Of a DNA stretch of 64,000 nucleotides, positions 1-11,656 are shown piece by piece. Made by a program: the position numbers and the translations under genes. A model generated the notes under the pieces. That model was given only the letters and a program-made list of their open reading frames with translations, searched no databases and was not told the DNA's origin. The stretch's first letter is position 1. Every line of letters begins with the position of its first letter. The DNA is from Aaosphaeria pasadenensis (Eukaryota; Ascomycota; Dothideomycetes; Pleosporales). The stretch covers positions 186,001 through 250,000 of the forward strand of contig JAKLMB010000002.1 in NCBI GenBank assembly GCA_022813625.1, given 5' to 3'.

Positions 1-650
1 CCGCGTCTCACTCTCTTACCTTGCCTCTCTGCGCCCTCCATATTACTGCATTAATATTACAGTAAAGGCGTGAGTATTCGATTTTCTGTCCTCTTCTGGT
101 TTGCCTCTTTGGTCTTTTTCTGTTTTCAACCAATTCTCGTCCGAAAGCCTCTTGCTTTCGATTTTCCGAAAACGTCTCCTTTTCTTCAAGTCTCTCTATT
201 CTCCTCTGATAAACCTGTGCTCCCCAACCATGTCATCGCGCTCATTCTCCTAATTCGCGCCTCTTCCAAAGACACTTTCTACAGCAGAGATGCCTTTGGC
301 TTCAGCACATGACTAAAAGGTAGCCAACCACATCCGTAATGTCCGCTTGCCGCTGCGCTCCGATACTTGTCTGATACTGGGGGGAATTGCCTAGTTCATA
401 GCAAACTTCCCCATCGCCAGTCAAACCGCCACCAGACACGTCTCTCGAGCTTGTGACCTCACAAACCGCACCTTCTCTGCAATGATTTGTTCGCTGACTT
501 GTCCTAGTGGATGCTTGTAGCAACATATGCGCTTGAGCAATTGCGTTCGCTACCGAACCTCACTTTCAACGCCATTGCGCCACTCTCTCATATCGACTCA
601 GTAACTTCCCTTTTGAGAGATCACTTATCGCCAGTGCCTGCCTCTTCTCC
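1..650. other. Leader/promoter of the TCP11 gene, no gene seen
   Basis: Pyrimidine-rich DNA with only short ORFs that resemble no family. The stretch lies directly upstream of the TCP11/Sok1-like gene and probably holds its promoter and leader. A donor-like GTGAGT at about 70 could start a 5'UTR intron, but I could not assign its acceptor. Confidence 0.5.
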
Positions 651-2779
651 ATGACCTCTCGACATCAATCGCATCGTAGCATCAACCGTCGACGGCAGTC
701 CAAGATGATCCCCGACCACCCGCCGGCGGCCGCAGGTACTAATACGGCGGCTCCCGTTCGGGCAACAGATCCACCCTACATGTCTCCCTTAACACAAGTC
801 CCGAGCAATGGGGACGGCAATCCAATCTGGTCAGAGCCTGTGGAGTCCACAGACTCCTCAATGGTAGTCGACGACTCTTCCCGTCAAGAACGAAGCTCGC
901 CAACGACTGCAACCTACAGCAGCAGCCAAGATGACGAGTCAAGAACGCCGACTATCCCACTCGAAAGCATGCCACCTGAACTTGGACAGTTTGGACAGCT
1001 CCTTATCCGTGCATCACCGAGATCTGATGCTCAAATCCTAGCAGATGCATTTCAGAACGCGGCCGAGTGTCCGCCTATAACGAAGCAGTCCCTGTGTGAA
1101 CTTAATATTGAAAGTATCATCACCAACCCCAAATTACGTCATGATGTCAACCATGATCGTGATTTGAGCTTCCGTCCCAATACCGATGGAACTAAAGGGC
1201 AACAGAAGCGAAAAGAAGGAGAGAAATACTGGTGTGCTCTTGAGGCTGAATTAGAGCTGTATACGCTGATTCACGTCAATGGCGCCTCATTCTGCAACTC
1301 TCGAGATGCGGATATGATTTGTATCATGAAGACCGCACAGAGGCGGATACCGATCATATTTGATACCATCAAGGATATCTTGAAGGGTCTGGTACCAGAA
1401 CGAGACCACGAAAGAGTGAACGAGCACCTCGACGTACCGAAATTGATGCGGGAAATCGAGCGAGGTGTGTGCGATTTAGTCCGACTTGCTGAATGGGTGG
1501 CTGTCCTCCTCAAGGAACACTGTGCGCCGATGAGGGATATCTCTGTCGACAAGATGGTACAATCAATTGCCTCAGGCGCTCAAACCAACAATTCAAGGTT
1601 GATCGTGGAGGGACTCCGCCAGCTTCTCAGCATCCTGGAAGCCATGAAGCTTGTGAGTAATCTTAATTAGCCCCCAGTTTGTGCCCAGCTGATGCATCAA
1701 AGGACGTCGCCAATCATCAGATCAGGAGCTTGAAAACTCTACTAATCGAAGAGACGGTCCATTTTGAGAAGCAATACCATCTAGAAAGAATTGTTTCCCA
1801 TCGCGCACGCATTAATATTGACAATGCTTGCGACTGGTACAACAGAGCTGTGAACCTCTACGAGAAACAATGTAGGCCATCAAGAGATCAGAACAGTTTT
1901 CACATGGATATATTTGTCCGGGCCGTCATCTCGAACCTCCTTCGCAATCGCAGTGCGCAATTCCCCGACACTTTCTACCTCGACCAAGACCGATTGCGAG
2001 TCCTTAGAAACGAGATAGACGATCTGATTTGTATCGATATATGTATGGACTGGTTTGAATTAATTCTGAAGGGGTTCGGCCATACTGGAGAGGTTCCTAC
2101 CAGCACAAAGCAAAACATGCGAGCCTCCCTAGTTGCTCTATTGGGTGAAGGGCTAGGCCATGGTTCCCTGCATATGTGGCTCAATAGCAGTGAGCATATT
2201 GTTGTAGAGCTTCTCCGTCAAGCCTCTCAATTCATTGGACATGAACCCGCAATCGCACTTGATAATCTTCAGAAGCTCGATCAGAATCTACAGTGCTCCT
2301 TTCGTCAACGGACACGTAGGCAGACTGAGAGGATGGAGGAAAGGCTACTGAAGAGGGTGTTGTCTGAATCAACCCGTCACATGCAATCCTCACCCCTTGA
2401 TCTGTTCAACGCGCTCGTTGCCAACTCTACACCACCAACAACGAGCTCAGCAATTCCTGGTCTTCCTCTGTTGTTCAACAAGCAGAACGATTCGGATCCA
2501 TCTTCAGATCAACTGACCGATATATCGGCGCGTATAACGCATGTTATCCTCCTGCACTGGCGCACTTGGGCAGATATTGCCTATGTCTGTACGGGGGATT
2601 CCACTTCACATCCACAGGATGATTTAGAAGGGGGGCAAGTCACCACTGCTACAGCACAAACGAAGCCAACTGCTTCAACAGCAAGCGTCAACAGCACCGA
2701 CCATAGAACAGGCATAGGCCCGCCAAATATCAGCGACAAGCACGAAACGCTAGAATCCCCAGCACGGCCATTTCCCTGA
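651..2779 (+). CDS. TCP11/Sok1-domain protein
   Basis: Two exons, 651-1652 and 1703-2779, are joined across a 50-nt intron (GTGAGT donor, CTGAT branch site, AAAG acceptor) with the frame preserved, giving about 692 residues. The first ~110 residues are Ser/Pro/Thr-rich and probably disordered. The T-complex-11 (TCP11) fold starts near residue 115 with the family signature ITNPKLRHDVNHDRDLSFRP, followed by a long helical region. The yeast member Sok1 is a dosage suppressor of protein kinase A defects, and mammalian TCP11 acts in cAMP-linked sperm signalling. A role near cAMP/PKA signalling is therefore inferred from family, not seen. The C-terminal ~120 residues are Ser/Thr-rich. The first ATG is used; a second in-frame ATG lies at 704. 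The downstream gene is convergent. Confidence 0.88.
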
Positions 2780-4682
2780 TGACATCTCATTTGTACAACG
2801 GTGTTTTTGCATTTCACGGAGCATTCACATACCCACCGGCGTTCTATATCAAACGAGCCAATAATCTGGCTCGTAAGTTTGCCTTTTGCCTTGTTCTCTC
2901 TTCTCCTGTTTCATTCACCTCGCAAATTATACCCTCAGCATTATATCCTCCTCAGCATTATCCCCGACCTTTCGCATTTCCCGAATAAAGCCAAAAATAT
3001 TGAATAGGCCGAAGTAAAGGAAAATCTCAACGAAAACCAACAATACGATCATGTTCTAGATGTTCTTCATTAGATGATTGATGTCAAGGACGCCATAGAC
3101 AAGGAGTCGCTCGGTAATACATTTGGAGGAACGAGGCGTCTTTGAATGCTGTTTTTCTACAGTCGCAAGTTTTGCATTTGCAAAGGGTTTTCTTTTCTCT
3201 TGGGCGCTTTGGATAAAAGAGGTCTGGGTCGAATCGGTTCGCGACTGGACGGTACCAGGACCTCTTTCTAACGCAACATGAAAAATTGCTGATACACGGC
3301 GAAAAAAATTGGTCTAGGAATCGCACGTCTATCACTGATCAGGAACGAAGCCCTAAAGCACTACGATTCTTCCCATCTTTTTGGGAAATCAAACGGAACA
3401 GGAGGATGTACGATTCCGTCGTTTTTGCATGCGCAGGCATTCTTAGTCAACCGATCCAAAATGTAAATAAAGCAGAATGGCTATTACCAGAAAGAACTCT
3501 ATCTACAGATTTTTTAATCGAATAAGAAACAATTACACAAAAGACTATCCCTCTCTAATATCTTCCACAGCTGATGAAGCATACATTCGACCACTCGGAT
3601 TTAACGGACTTGGAACTACCCAAGCATCGAGCGTGTGATTAGCTTTCAGCGAGCGTATGGACAAGAATTGTCACAAGATGTCAAGGCTTCGACAGCCTCC
3701 TCCACATTGTAAATCACGGCATCTAGTCGTCCGCTTTACTAATTGCCAGCCCGCGGATACGGCATCGCATGTCCCGTACCATGTAAGCCCAGGCAAACGA
3801 AGCCGGGCAGGGATAAGACCCACGTGTTATTTGATATCGCTGCTGACGGGAGGGAGATGAAGTGGCTGAATATCAAAGTATGGGTCTATGATTGGTATGA
3901 GATGATGTGAGGTGAGACGAAACGAGACGGAATGATATTCGGATCGTGGTGGATGTATAATAATAACCAGTAAACATGACATATTGTGACATGAAGGACA
4001 TTGCCGGAGGCATTCTCCGGGGCGTTCTATAAGGGCATCACCATCACTACTGTTTCCTAATTTGGTATCCCATTGTTGTGGGGTGTGGAACGAGGATTGC
4101 GAAACGCGTTTACGAGATAAGTGCTGAAAGACAAATAGTAAGATGTGGGAAAGAAAAAGATGATCATGAAAATGGTATCATTCTTCATTATTGGCTAGCT
4201 AATGTGCATGCAGGTATTGGAGGTCTCGGGTATGACGGATTGAGCTCAAAGGTGAGTTCATGGAAAAACATCTAAAAAAGTGAGGCTTGTATAATCCTAA
4301 TAAAGTGACACAGAGAAGTGAAGCTGTATACTTGATAATGGCCAATGATATTGTTGGATCATTTTAGAAAGGCACTGGTGGCGAGATCGTCTGTTGATCT
4401 GTGGAATGTGGAGAGTAATACCAGCCAGTAAAAATGGAGAGTGAGGATGCTTGGGTATTATTGATCAATGTGAGGCTGAGCAGGAACTGGAGGACCAAGC
4501 AATAGTTTCCCTTGGTAAGATCTTCTCGGAATTGCTGTGGGTTCCCAAGCCCAAGATGGATACAAATCCCGTTAACCCCGTACTGGATGCATCATCTCGC
4601 CACGAAGAAAAAAGCGAGGGGAAATGCCGTGATGATGAATGTACACGACATCGATGCTCCTCTCAATAGGAACCCGTCGGAA
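2780..4682. other. Convergent intergenic region, no gene seen
   Basis: This 1.9 kb lies between the 3' ends of the TCP11 gene and the SWIM/RING gene. It contains only short ORFs (<90 codons) with no recognisable family, and AT-rich 3'UTR-like sequence just after 2779. I see no RNA gene or mobile element. Confidence 0.5.
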
Positions 4683-5757
4683 TTATCGGTAGTTACGGCG
4701 TCCCCGAAACTGCTGCCTCACCCAGGGTTGGTGATATGTCGAGTAATCGCGTTCACCAGACAATCCAAGTCGACTTGCAACATTCACGTACCCGTCCTCC
4801 CCAATAGTGGCGTCTTTGAGATTGACACCACCCACAACTTCGTCCATGGCCCATGCAGCACGGCAATATGGACAAGTAGGTCTGCCCTTGCAAGCAGCTG
4901 TCCAGGAAGACATACAATCTTTGTGCACGTTGTTGCCACAGGCTGCCTTGCAATACACGATTGCCTCGCTCTTGGGTTCAAAATCGTAGTAGCAAATTGG
5001 GCATGCGTTCTCAATTGGTTTTCTGTTCCCATCACTTGAGTCCGCATCCGCATCCGCTGTCGGAATGGGAGGAGCCTCTGCAAAAATTGACCGGAGCTCT
5101 GAAGACAACAATGCGGCTTGCCAGCTGAGGTTTTCTGGAGATTTGAGAATGTGGAGCATCACCTAGCCAGGGGATTAGTCACTCTAACCGGAGGCTGATA
5201 GAAAGGTATGTTCTTTCACTTACATAGATAATGTGTTTGCACTGGTTACCCTTACTAGCATGCGGGCAATCGCATGATAAGATGCGGGCAATGCTCACAG
5301 TGTAAAGATTCCCCGTGCTCCCTGCAATCGTGACTCGCTCCTCTGGAATCTCCTCTGTACCCATGCGCTCACGGCCCATGACAGTGAGTCGTTGGGTCAA
5401 GGCACGGTGTTTAATTTCTGCATATTTCTGAATGGATGTAGGCCGGAAGCGCTTTAATCGTTTTTCCTCTTGGACAATTTCAAGACCAACTGCACCAACA
5501 TTCTTTCCACCCTTCCTTGGCGTACATTTTATGGTATTTGTAGATTGAGCCTGGACATTTGGCTCTGAAGATTCGACTTCTGAGACTTTCTGTTTCTTAA
5601 TTGAGGTTGCTAGAGTATCTACTGGATAGTCATGATCTTCGTCCTGGTCGTCGTTGTTATCGAGCTGCTTGCGCTTGCGTGTTGGACGCGAATAGGCTGA
5701 AGAGCTGACATCCTGATTGACCACAATTGAGGATTGAGCATCGCCTTGACGAGCCAT
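4683..5757 (-). CDS. SWIM and RING zinc-finger protein (probable E3 ubiquitin ligase)
   Basis: Exons 5757-5224 and 5162-4683 are separated by a 61-nt intron (5163-5223; GTAAGT donor, GACTAAT branch site, CTAG acceptor, phase 0), giving 337 residues. The N-terminus is basic and acidic with an NLS-like TRKRKQ. A SWIM zinc finger spans about residues 158-178 (CDCP...CKHI); the intron falls directly after its CKHIIY. A RING finger lies at about residues 230-280 (CPICYYDF, then CKAACGNNVHKDC, then CPYCRAAW). SWIM followed by this RING type matches the MEX/ZSWIM2 architecture, whose members act as E3 ubiquitin ligases. The E3 activity is inferred from that architecture; the substrate is unknown. 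Confidence 0.88.
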
Positions 5758-6209
5758 TACTATGTATAGTGGATTGTGAACGGTGAGGACTGGGTGCTGA
5801 GTAGGTTACGGAGAGGTGGTCGTAAGGGAAGGTGAAGTGGCAATTTTCTTGGCATTCGCGAATGACCTGCGAAAGCACGTGATGAAGTCGCTCATCCGAG
5901 AGTGAGTCGAGACAATTAGACATACAGTGTTCAAGGGTCATATATCACGAGTATCTTAGAGGAAAGACAGACTGTGTGAGATTTCACGGGTTTAATCAGC
6001 TTGTGGCTACATGGCTCGGCCAACGGGTCGACGACTGGCTTATTGAGCAGACGTTGAGAACAAGCTATTCACTGGAAGAACGAACCAAGGGTCTTGATTT
6101 ACTAGCGCAAGATCCATGACCCCATCAACTAGATAAAGATGGGCAAGCACGCAGGTCATATAATTCATCGTGTTCCTTCAGTATCTAAGGTCGCTCACAG
6201 CAAGACCTG
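5758..6209. other. Short tandem intergenic region
   Basis: This region lies upstream of the SWIM/RING gene and downstream of the Dabb gene, both on the minus strand. It contains a 94-codon ORF overlapping the SWIM/RING start, with no family resemblance. It is best read as promoter plus 5'UTR. Confidence 0.5.
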
Positions 6210-6885
6210 TCATGTGAAAACACCATCCTGGAAATCTATGACCTGAGCTTTCTCTACAATCTCCTTGACCGAATCTTTGAACTTTTGATGCTCGGGATCG
6301 TGGTCCACATAATAATTTCTGTCCTCATTGGAGTAGAACTGAACAATGAAGGCATGGCTTATGCCATTCTAGTGCATTATCAAGTCAGAATAGAGATGCG
6401 AATGCAGCCTCATAGGACTATACACTTTGAAGGTATGTCGCACCTGTAGGTTCTCGATTGAGATGTCTTTTCCGCCGGCGATGGACTGGATGTATGGTCT
6501 TCCAGTACTTGGATGCTTGCAGTTGTTCTTCAATGCAAGCATCCTTGAAGTTGCCTAAGTAGGTAGGTAAGTCAAGTTCCCAATCTTGTTTACTTAGATT
6601 TGGATGATCACCAACCTCCTTAATGGATGTATGGCTTGTTGAGTCCTTAAACTGGAACAGCACCAGGTGGGTAGTTAGGGACGCCGTATCTTGCTCATTG
6701 TCATTGAATACTCTCAAAATGAGGTTCCAAGGGTTCAATGGTGAATATGATATTGCGAGAACGATTGCGACGACAACTAACGCACGCACGACGACGAGTG
6801 CTCTCTTTGATAGGATCATAGGGTCGGAGCACGGACTTGTATCCCCCGGCAAGGGAGACAAACGCGAAGCTAAGTGTCCAATCAA
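6210..6885 (-). CDS. Dabb-domain (stress-responsive A/B barrel) protein with N-terminal membrane segment
   Basis: Three exons were rebuilt: 6885-6616, 6554-6444 and 6368-6210. The introns are 61 nt (6555-6615, GTTGGT donor) and 75 nt (6369-6443, GTGCGA donor), both weak donors. The joined protein has 179 residues from 6885, or 157 from the internal ATG at 6819. The Dabb signature runs THLVLFQFKD, then RMLALKNNC, SIAGGKD and NGISHAFIVQFYSNEDRNYY, ending HQKF...AQVIDFQDGVF, all typical of the dimeric alpha/beta-barrel family. The shift of frame between exons is required to recover the family sequence. The N-terminus carries a hydrophobic stretch (ALVVVRALVVVAIVLAISY) before the domain, suggesting membrane anchoring. 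Family members range from stress proteins to polyketide cyclases, so the reaction is unknown. Confidence 0.82.
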
Positions 6886-7682
6886 GGAGGATGCACAGGG
6901 TAATCTTCGCGTTGTTGAGATGGAGGAAGGGACGAGCGCGATGTGCGAGGTGGACTTTGTTGTTGAGGCACCGCAAGCAATACCAGAGGAGGTTCTCCGT
7001 AGATAGATACTCCGTACCTAGGGTGCTAGGTAGGTAGTTGCAGTTACGTGTTTGAAGGGTGTTGATATTAAGCTCAATTGCGCTAACCCGGATCGACACA
7101 GTGCGAGCTAAACCCTTCACGGTTTTTGCGGAGCAGATGCGCGATCAGGTGGGACCGTGGATGCAGGATCGAGAGAAAGGCATGACGTTTTGTCCCCGGC
7201 GAACATGGGCAATTGGAAGCGGAAAGCAAAGGGGAAGATGGGCGAAAAAGTTGAGATTTCGATCCGATCGATGGGAAAATGCCTTGGAAATTGCGGGTCT
7301 ACCTCAATCCCCATCAAAAGAATAGTTCGTAATCGTCGTAATAGTCGTAATGCTAACACTACTACGGAGTACTGTGGAGGTGAGTCGTCTCAGGCGTTAA
7401 TTAGAACAGGCGGACTGGATGGGATCTTGGAAGTGAAAGCGATGTGATTGGTTGGAGCTTGGCGCATTCACCAAATTACGTCACAGATCGGTCACCTGCA
7501 AGCTTCATCACGACATTTGGGGTTAATGAGTTAATGGAGAAGAGACGACGTCGCAGGTACAAAAGCCTCGCCCATTCCTCTTTGTCCCTTTCCGCTACTG
7601 ACTGCCATAACTACTACAAGCTCCTCATTAATTCCATCTCCCATCATCAACAACCAAAACAACCAATTTCCCATTCACCACA
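6886..7682. promoter_or_regulatory. Divergent promoter region
   Basis: The Dabb gene (-) and the small membrane-protein gene (+) diverge from this ~0.8 kb. It contains two copies of the dispersed word TACTCCGTAC/TACGGAGTAC (7008-7017 and 7363-7372) and a CTAGGTAGGTAG run near 7024. The last 60 bases before 7683 are CA-rich, as is usual for a fungal leader. Confidence 0.5.
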
Positions 7683-8414
7683 ATGGCCACTCTCCACTGT
7701 ACGTTTCTCCAGCCCATCCATTACATCACGTTGCCCCTCTTGTCTCCGCGTGAAAGTGCTCCTCCTCCGTGCATAGCCGATGAAAGGAAAAGTTGGTGCA
7801 CCACAGAGGAAGAGAAAGGAATTTTTCTACTGATCAACTCTACTCTTCATCTACTCGCACATCCTCATCTATACCCAATTGCAATTCCAAAATACTGACA
7901 TCAACCTCCTACAGACCTCCCCCCCGTTAAGCCCTCGGCCATCGCCCTTGGAACGGCTTTCAACCACGCTGTCTCCCTCGCTGTCCTCGGCCCCGTCTTC
8001 GGTGACGCCTACCGCCGCGCCCAGCAGGCTAACACCAAGGAAGAGTACTTCCACTCTAAGGAGGCTGCCACTGCTGCTGCTTCCTGGGGAAGCTCCGTCG
8101 TCGGATCTGCCATCCAGTCCTACGGTGTTGGTGCTCTTATCAACGCTACCGGCACCTTGACCTACAAGGGCGCTGCTTACCTCGGTTCTTTGATCTTCTT
8201 CGCCTCTGCTGCTCCTTCCGTAAGTCTCCAATGCCCGCACTTTTATCTCGTCTCATTCAATTGCTTATACAACTTCCAGATCGTCTCCCAGGTCCTCACC
8301 GAGAAGCGTCCCCTTGACACTATTGCCATCGGTGCCGTTGCCCGTGTCCTCGAGACCGTCGGCCTCAGCTTGTTCCTTACTTACTGGGGAACTCGCACCA
8401 ACCCCTTTGACTAA
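7683..8414 (+). CDS. Small integral membrane protein, DUF1761-like
   Basis: Three exons, 7683-7698, 7915-8219 and 8280-8414, are joined across introns of 216 nt and 60 nt (GTACGT and GTAAGT donors, ACAG and CCAG acceptors), giving 151 residues. The first exon encodes only five codons plus one base (MATLH+). Four hydrophobic segments are visible, at about residues 12-34, 58-82, 88-112 and 125-143. The sequence ends in TYWGTRTNPFD, a tail I associate with fungal DUF1761-type proteins; that family name is from memory and moderately sure. Codon choice is strongly C-ending (GCC, ATC, GTC), which in fungi usually marks well-expressed genes. Function is unknown. Conserved motifs such as GALINATGTLTYKGAAYLG suggest a maintained role in a membrane. 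Confidence 0.82.
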
Positions 8415-9231
8415 ATTAATCGTAATGCAAGACTCGATGGCATGGAATGATTTCATTGTATCGGTTCGGTTCGTAAGGGATGGAGATTTGAAAAGCCCAA
8501 TGATGTTGGCTTCTTTCGAAACATGATATATGTATAAATAGCTGTCAATGAAATGACAATAATCAAGTTCAACCATTTGTTTGTCAATCCGTGCGAAGTA
8601 ATCGCTCTATGTAGTCTACACGGCTCTAATAGGGCATTTTCTCACCATGCTTGTCAGACTACCTCGATCGTCCTATGTCGGGTCCGTCTTTGGCCGGTGC
8701 CAAAAGGGGTAGAGTGGTGCACAACGAATCTAATCAATTATCTCCCATGCTCAATGTAAACTCCCACGTGTTTTTCCAAACATAAGGTTCTAGGTCAGGT
8801 GGGCACGAGGTGTTTCGTAGACCTCTGACGACTCTAGTAATAAAGTGATGACTGCTGAACAAACAACTTATCTGTTATATGGTGAAGATTATGAATTACA
8901 TCACACGAACTAGTGACTGTTCATTTTGAAGAACAATCAATCTAAGGTATAGTGACAAGTTTTACTTGGTAGGAGAAACCTGATGTTGTAAGAGACAAAT
9001 ACTCCCGGGCATAATTTGCTCTGCCAGAATTGCCCAAAGACTGTCGACATTACGATTCACATGTAATAAAAAGTACCTACATAACCACGAAGTTTTATAT
9101 AATTCATCCCAGTTATTCAATTGTACAAAGATTATTGCTCATAGAAGCCATGCGATACCTTCCAGCATCTTAGAACGAGAACTGTGCCTATGTGTACACT
9201 TTAACTCATCAAGTACTCCCAGTCGATCATT
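8415..9231. other. Convergent intergenic region, no gene seen
   Basis: This AT-rich 0.8 kb lies between the 3' ends of the membrane-protein gene and the low-complexity gene. It shows only short ORFs and 3'UTR-like sequence. Confidence 0.5.
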
Positions 9232-10966
9232 CTAAGATCGGTCCGACGCCATCGGCCCCTCCTTCATCATTTTCATTAGCCCGCCGAGTCCTTTCTTGCT
9301 TCGTCCTTCTGGTTCAATCTGCGAACCAGACACCCCCGGTCGACTCAGCCCTGGATTAAAAGGAGTTGGAGCATTCGATGAGGAAGCATTAGTTTCATTT
9401 GCAGGTATTGTTGGCGGAGGGCCGTGGTAAAATTGTCCAGTTTCAATCTCGGAGCGACCCGCGTCGATGGCGGCTTGATTCTTAACGTGGACTTGCGCAT
9501 CCGGTTTGGAAAAACGCTTGTCTACTGAAGAATTTAGAGTTCCGCGTAGTGTTTCACCGGCACCCTAAGTGTGGTCAGAGATATACATATGAGGGAGTAA
9601 TTTGTTGATAACTTACATGAATGCCTGCCGCAGCCGTTTTGAGGTTGGCAATCGTGCCTTGCTTACGGACGGGTTGCTGCTGCTGCGTTTGATGGTGCTG
9701 TGGTTGAGCATGGGCACCCGGCTGTAATGGCGCTGGATAAACAGATGGTGACGGATCAGCATAGCCAACTTGATGGTGTGCTTGGTGCTGATTCAGATGA
9801 TCTGCTTGCTGGTGTCCGGTAAGCGACTGTGGCATCCCCTGTTGTGGTGCTGGCTGTGGTATCTGCCCTGGTATCTGCTGCCCCTTTGATTGTGTCGGCA
9901 GAGGAGGTTGGGCTTGTCGCGGAACTTGGTAATGCTGCGAAGGCACCTGTCGTGGCACCCCTGGCGGTGGTGTTCGTGAGGGATAGGAAAAGTTGCTGGC
10001 ACGCGTGGGACTCGAGGGGCTGACCGGCGATGCCATTGGGTTTGGTTGCTCAATTGCTGGTGAACATGAATCGAGCTCGACCCGATGCCTGATATTACTC
10101 TTATTTGGAACCGGTGGGGAAGAACTGGTTTGTTGTGGATCCAAGTGTGATGGGTTTGGCTGTATTTGGTTTGTATGTGGAATGGGTGGAGCAGGGGCTG
10201 GAGGGCTTGGACCAGATGTGTTTGTTATGCTAGCTTGCGGAGATGCCCGTCCACTGTTGTCATTTGGCGCTTGTACAGTGGTACTTCCTCCCGGACCGGT
10301 CGTTGTCGTTGTCGTAGTAGTCGTAGTTGTGGTGGTAGTGACAATGTTTCCAGTCTTCGTATCCTGATATGTCTCTCTTGCGACGTTCTCTTGGCTTGAG
10401 GGTTGGCTTATAGGCTGAGGCTGTGGAAGTGATTGATTCTGTTGAGCTTGGTGAGCTTGTTGACTGTGCTGAGTCGCTTGTTGGACTGGTGGAGTGGGAG
10501 GAGTTATATTTGTCGTAGGGGCTTGCAGAGTTGTTGGTGGTGGTCGCAACTCTCCACTGACTGGGCGGGTTCGCGAAGGACGCCGTTCTGTACTCGAGAA
10601 ACTTGGAATGCCACTGCTGTTCACATCTGATCTCGAGCTATTGTTCGGCTCGCTGCTACCATAGGTTGAATCAACTGGTGGTTCCTGTGCCTCGTTTTTT
10701 GGATCCTTCTCCTTCTCCTTATCTTTGTCCTTCGAGTGGAAAGGATTCGAAAGCCGCCATTTCGACTTCTTGTCCTTTCCAGGAGATGGTTGGCTGGTCG
10801 AAGGCATTGTCGAGTACGAAGAGTTGGCGTTGTCTGTGTCCAACGGGGACACTATAGGTACAGCAGGAGCATTGCCCTGGGTTTCGGATGCTCGTCGACT
10901 ACGACTGGGCGATTGAACTGGTCTTCTCTTTACGAGTTTCCCCCCTTGTCGCACTGGCTCGGACAT
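9232..10966 (-). CDS. Low-complexity Pro/Gln/Thr-rich protein of unknown function
   Basis: Exons 10966-9617 and 9564-9232 flank a 52-nt intron (9565-9616; GTAAGT donor, CTTAG acceptor, phase 0), giving about 560 residues. The N-terminus is basic (KLVKRRPVQ...RSRR). A Lys/Ser region with KDKDKEKEKD follows, then ~300 residues rich in Pro, Gln, Ser and Thr, including a run of about 15 Thr near residue 220. The only ordered-looking part spans the intron: LKTAAAGIH joined to GAGETLRGTLNSSVDKRF and then NQAAIDAGRSEIETGQFYHG. This block looks conserved among filamentous fungi, but I do not know a function for it. The C-terminus is basic (GRSKKGLGGLMKMMKEG). No catalytic motif, signal peptide or transmembrane segment is visible. 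The ordered C-terminal block would be lost if the intron were not removed. Confidence 0.8.
10290..10340. repeat. Threonine-codon trinucleotide tract
   Basis: An imperfect run of ACN codons (read on the minus strand) encodes about 15 consecutive Thr residues in the low-complexity protein. Codon variants are mixed (ACA, ACC, ACG, ACT), so the tract is older than a pure slippage repeat. Confidence 0.85.
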
Positions 10967-11656
10967 GTTCAGATATATGTAACTGTGTGATTAAAGAGTT
11001 TTTCAAATCGAAGAATTCCGGTAATCAACTCGCGAGAGTTGCAGGAGAGAACCCCAACATTACCCTCAGGATTTGAAGTGATGTCATATCGGGGTGTGTG
11101 GCTCATGATTTATGTGGCGCCCCTGTACTACAGCCCGTCCACCAATAAGAAGGCTATCTTCCGGTCGATCGTGAAAAGAACGGGTTGGGAAGTCCTGGAA
11201 AAGCAGGTTAAGGTTTCCAGCAGGATGATGGATGACGATTGGTGAACGTTGCCGAATGGAGAATTGAGCCGGCCCATAACCAAGTCTGAATGACATGACC
11301 GCCCTGCGAGCGTGCGGCCCAGGCGTTCCGTTCCTGGTTGATCAGATAATATGTGTGTACCTTTTCAAACACTACTTAGATCGGCCGCACAATATTTTTC
11401 ATCGTCGATAGAGATAGAATGGGTATCTTGGATGAGACTCTATTTGAACTGTGGGATCGCCTTTATAATGGCTGTTTGTCGACTGAGCCTTTGGATGCAA
11501 GGCTGACCGAGGGGCACCTAGACATCAGCCACGATTCTCGGACCCCACACAAAGTCACGCCGCATCCTATAAACGGAAACCACACGTAGACATTCTCATA
11601 TCTAACACCACAGAAGATAACAACTTTGTTCTGAATTTTGAGGCTGGCGAGCTTCA
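10967..11656. promoter_or_regulatory. Divergent promoter region
   Basis: The low-complexity gene (-) and the Fungal_N/ULD gene (+) diverge from this 0.7 kb. I see only short ORFs and no clear regulatory box. Confidence 0.45.

Noticed and set aside
4512..5039. 175-codon plus-strand ORF
   Set aside because: It is antisense to the RING exon of the SWIM/RING gene, whose zinc-finger cysteines prove the other strand.
5657..5941. 94-codon minus-strand ORF overlapping the start of the SWIM/RING gene
   Set aside because: Overlaps the real first exon in another frame; most likely leader sequence.
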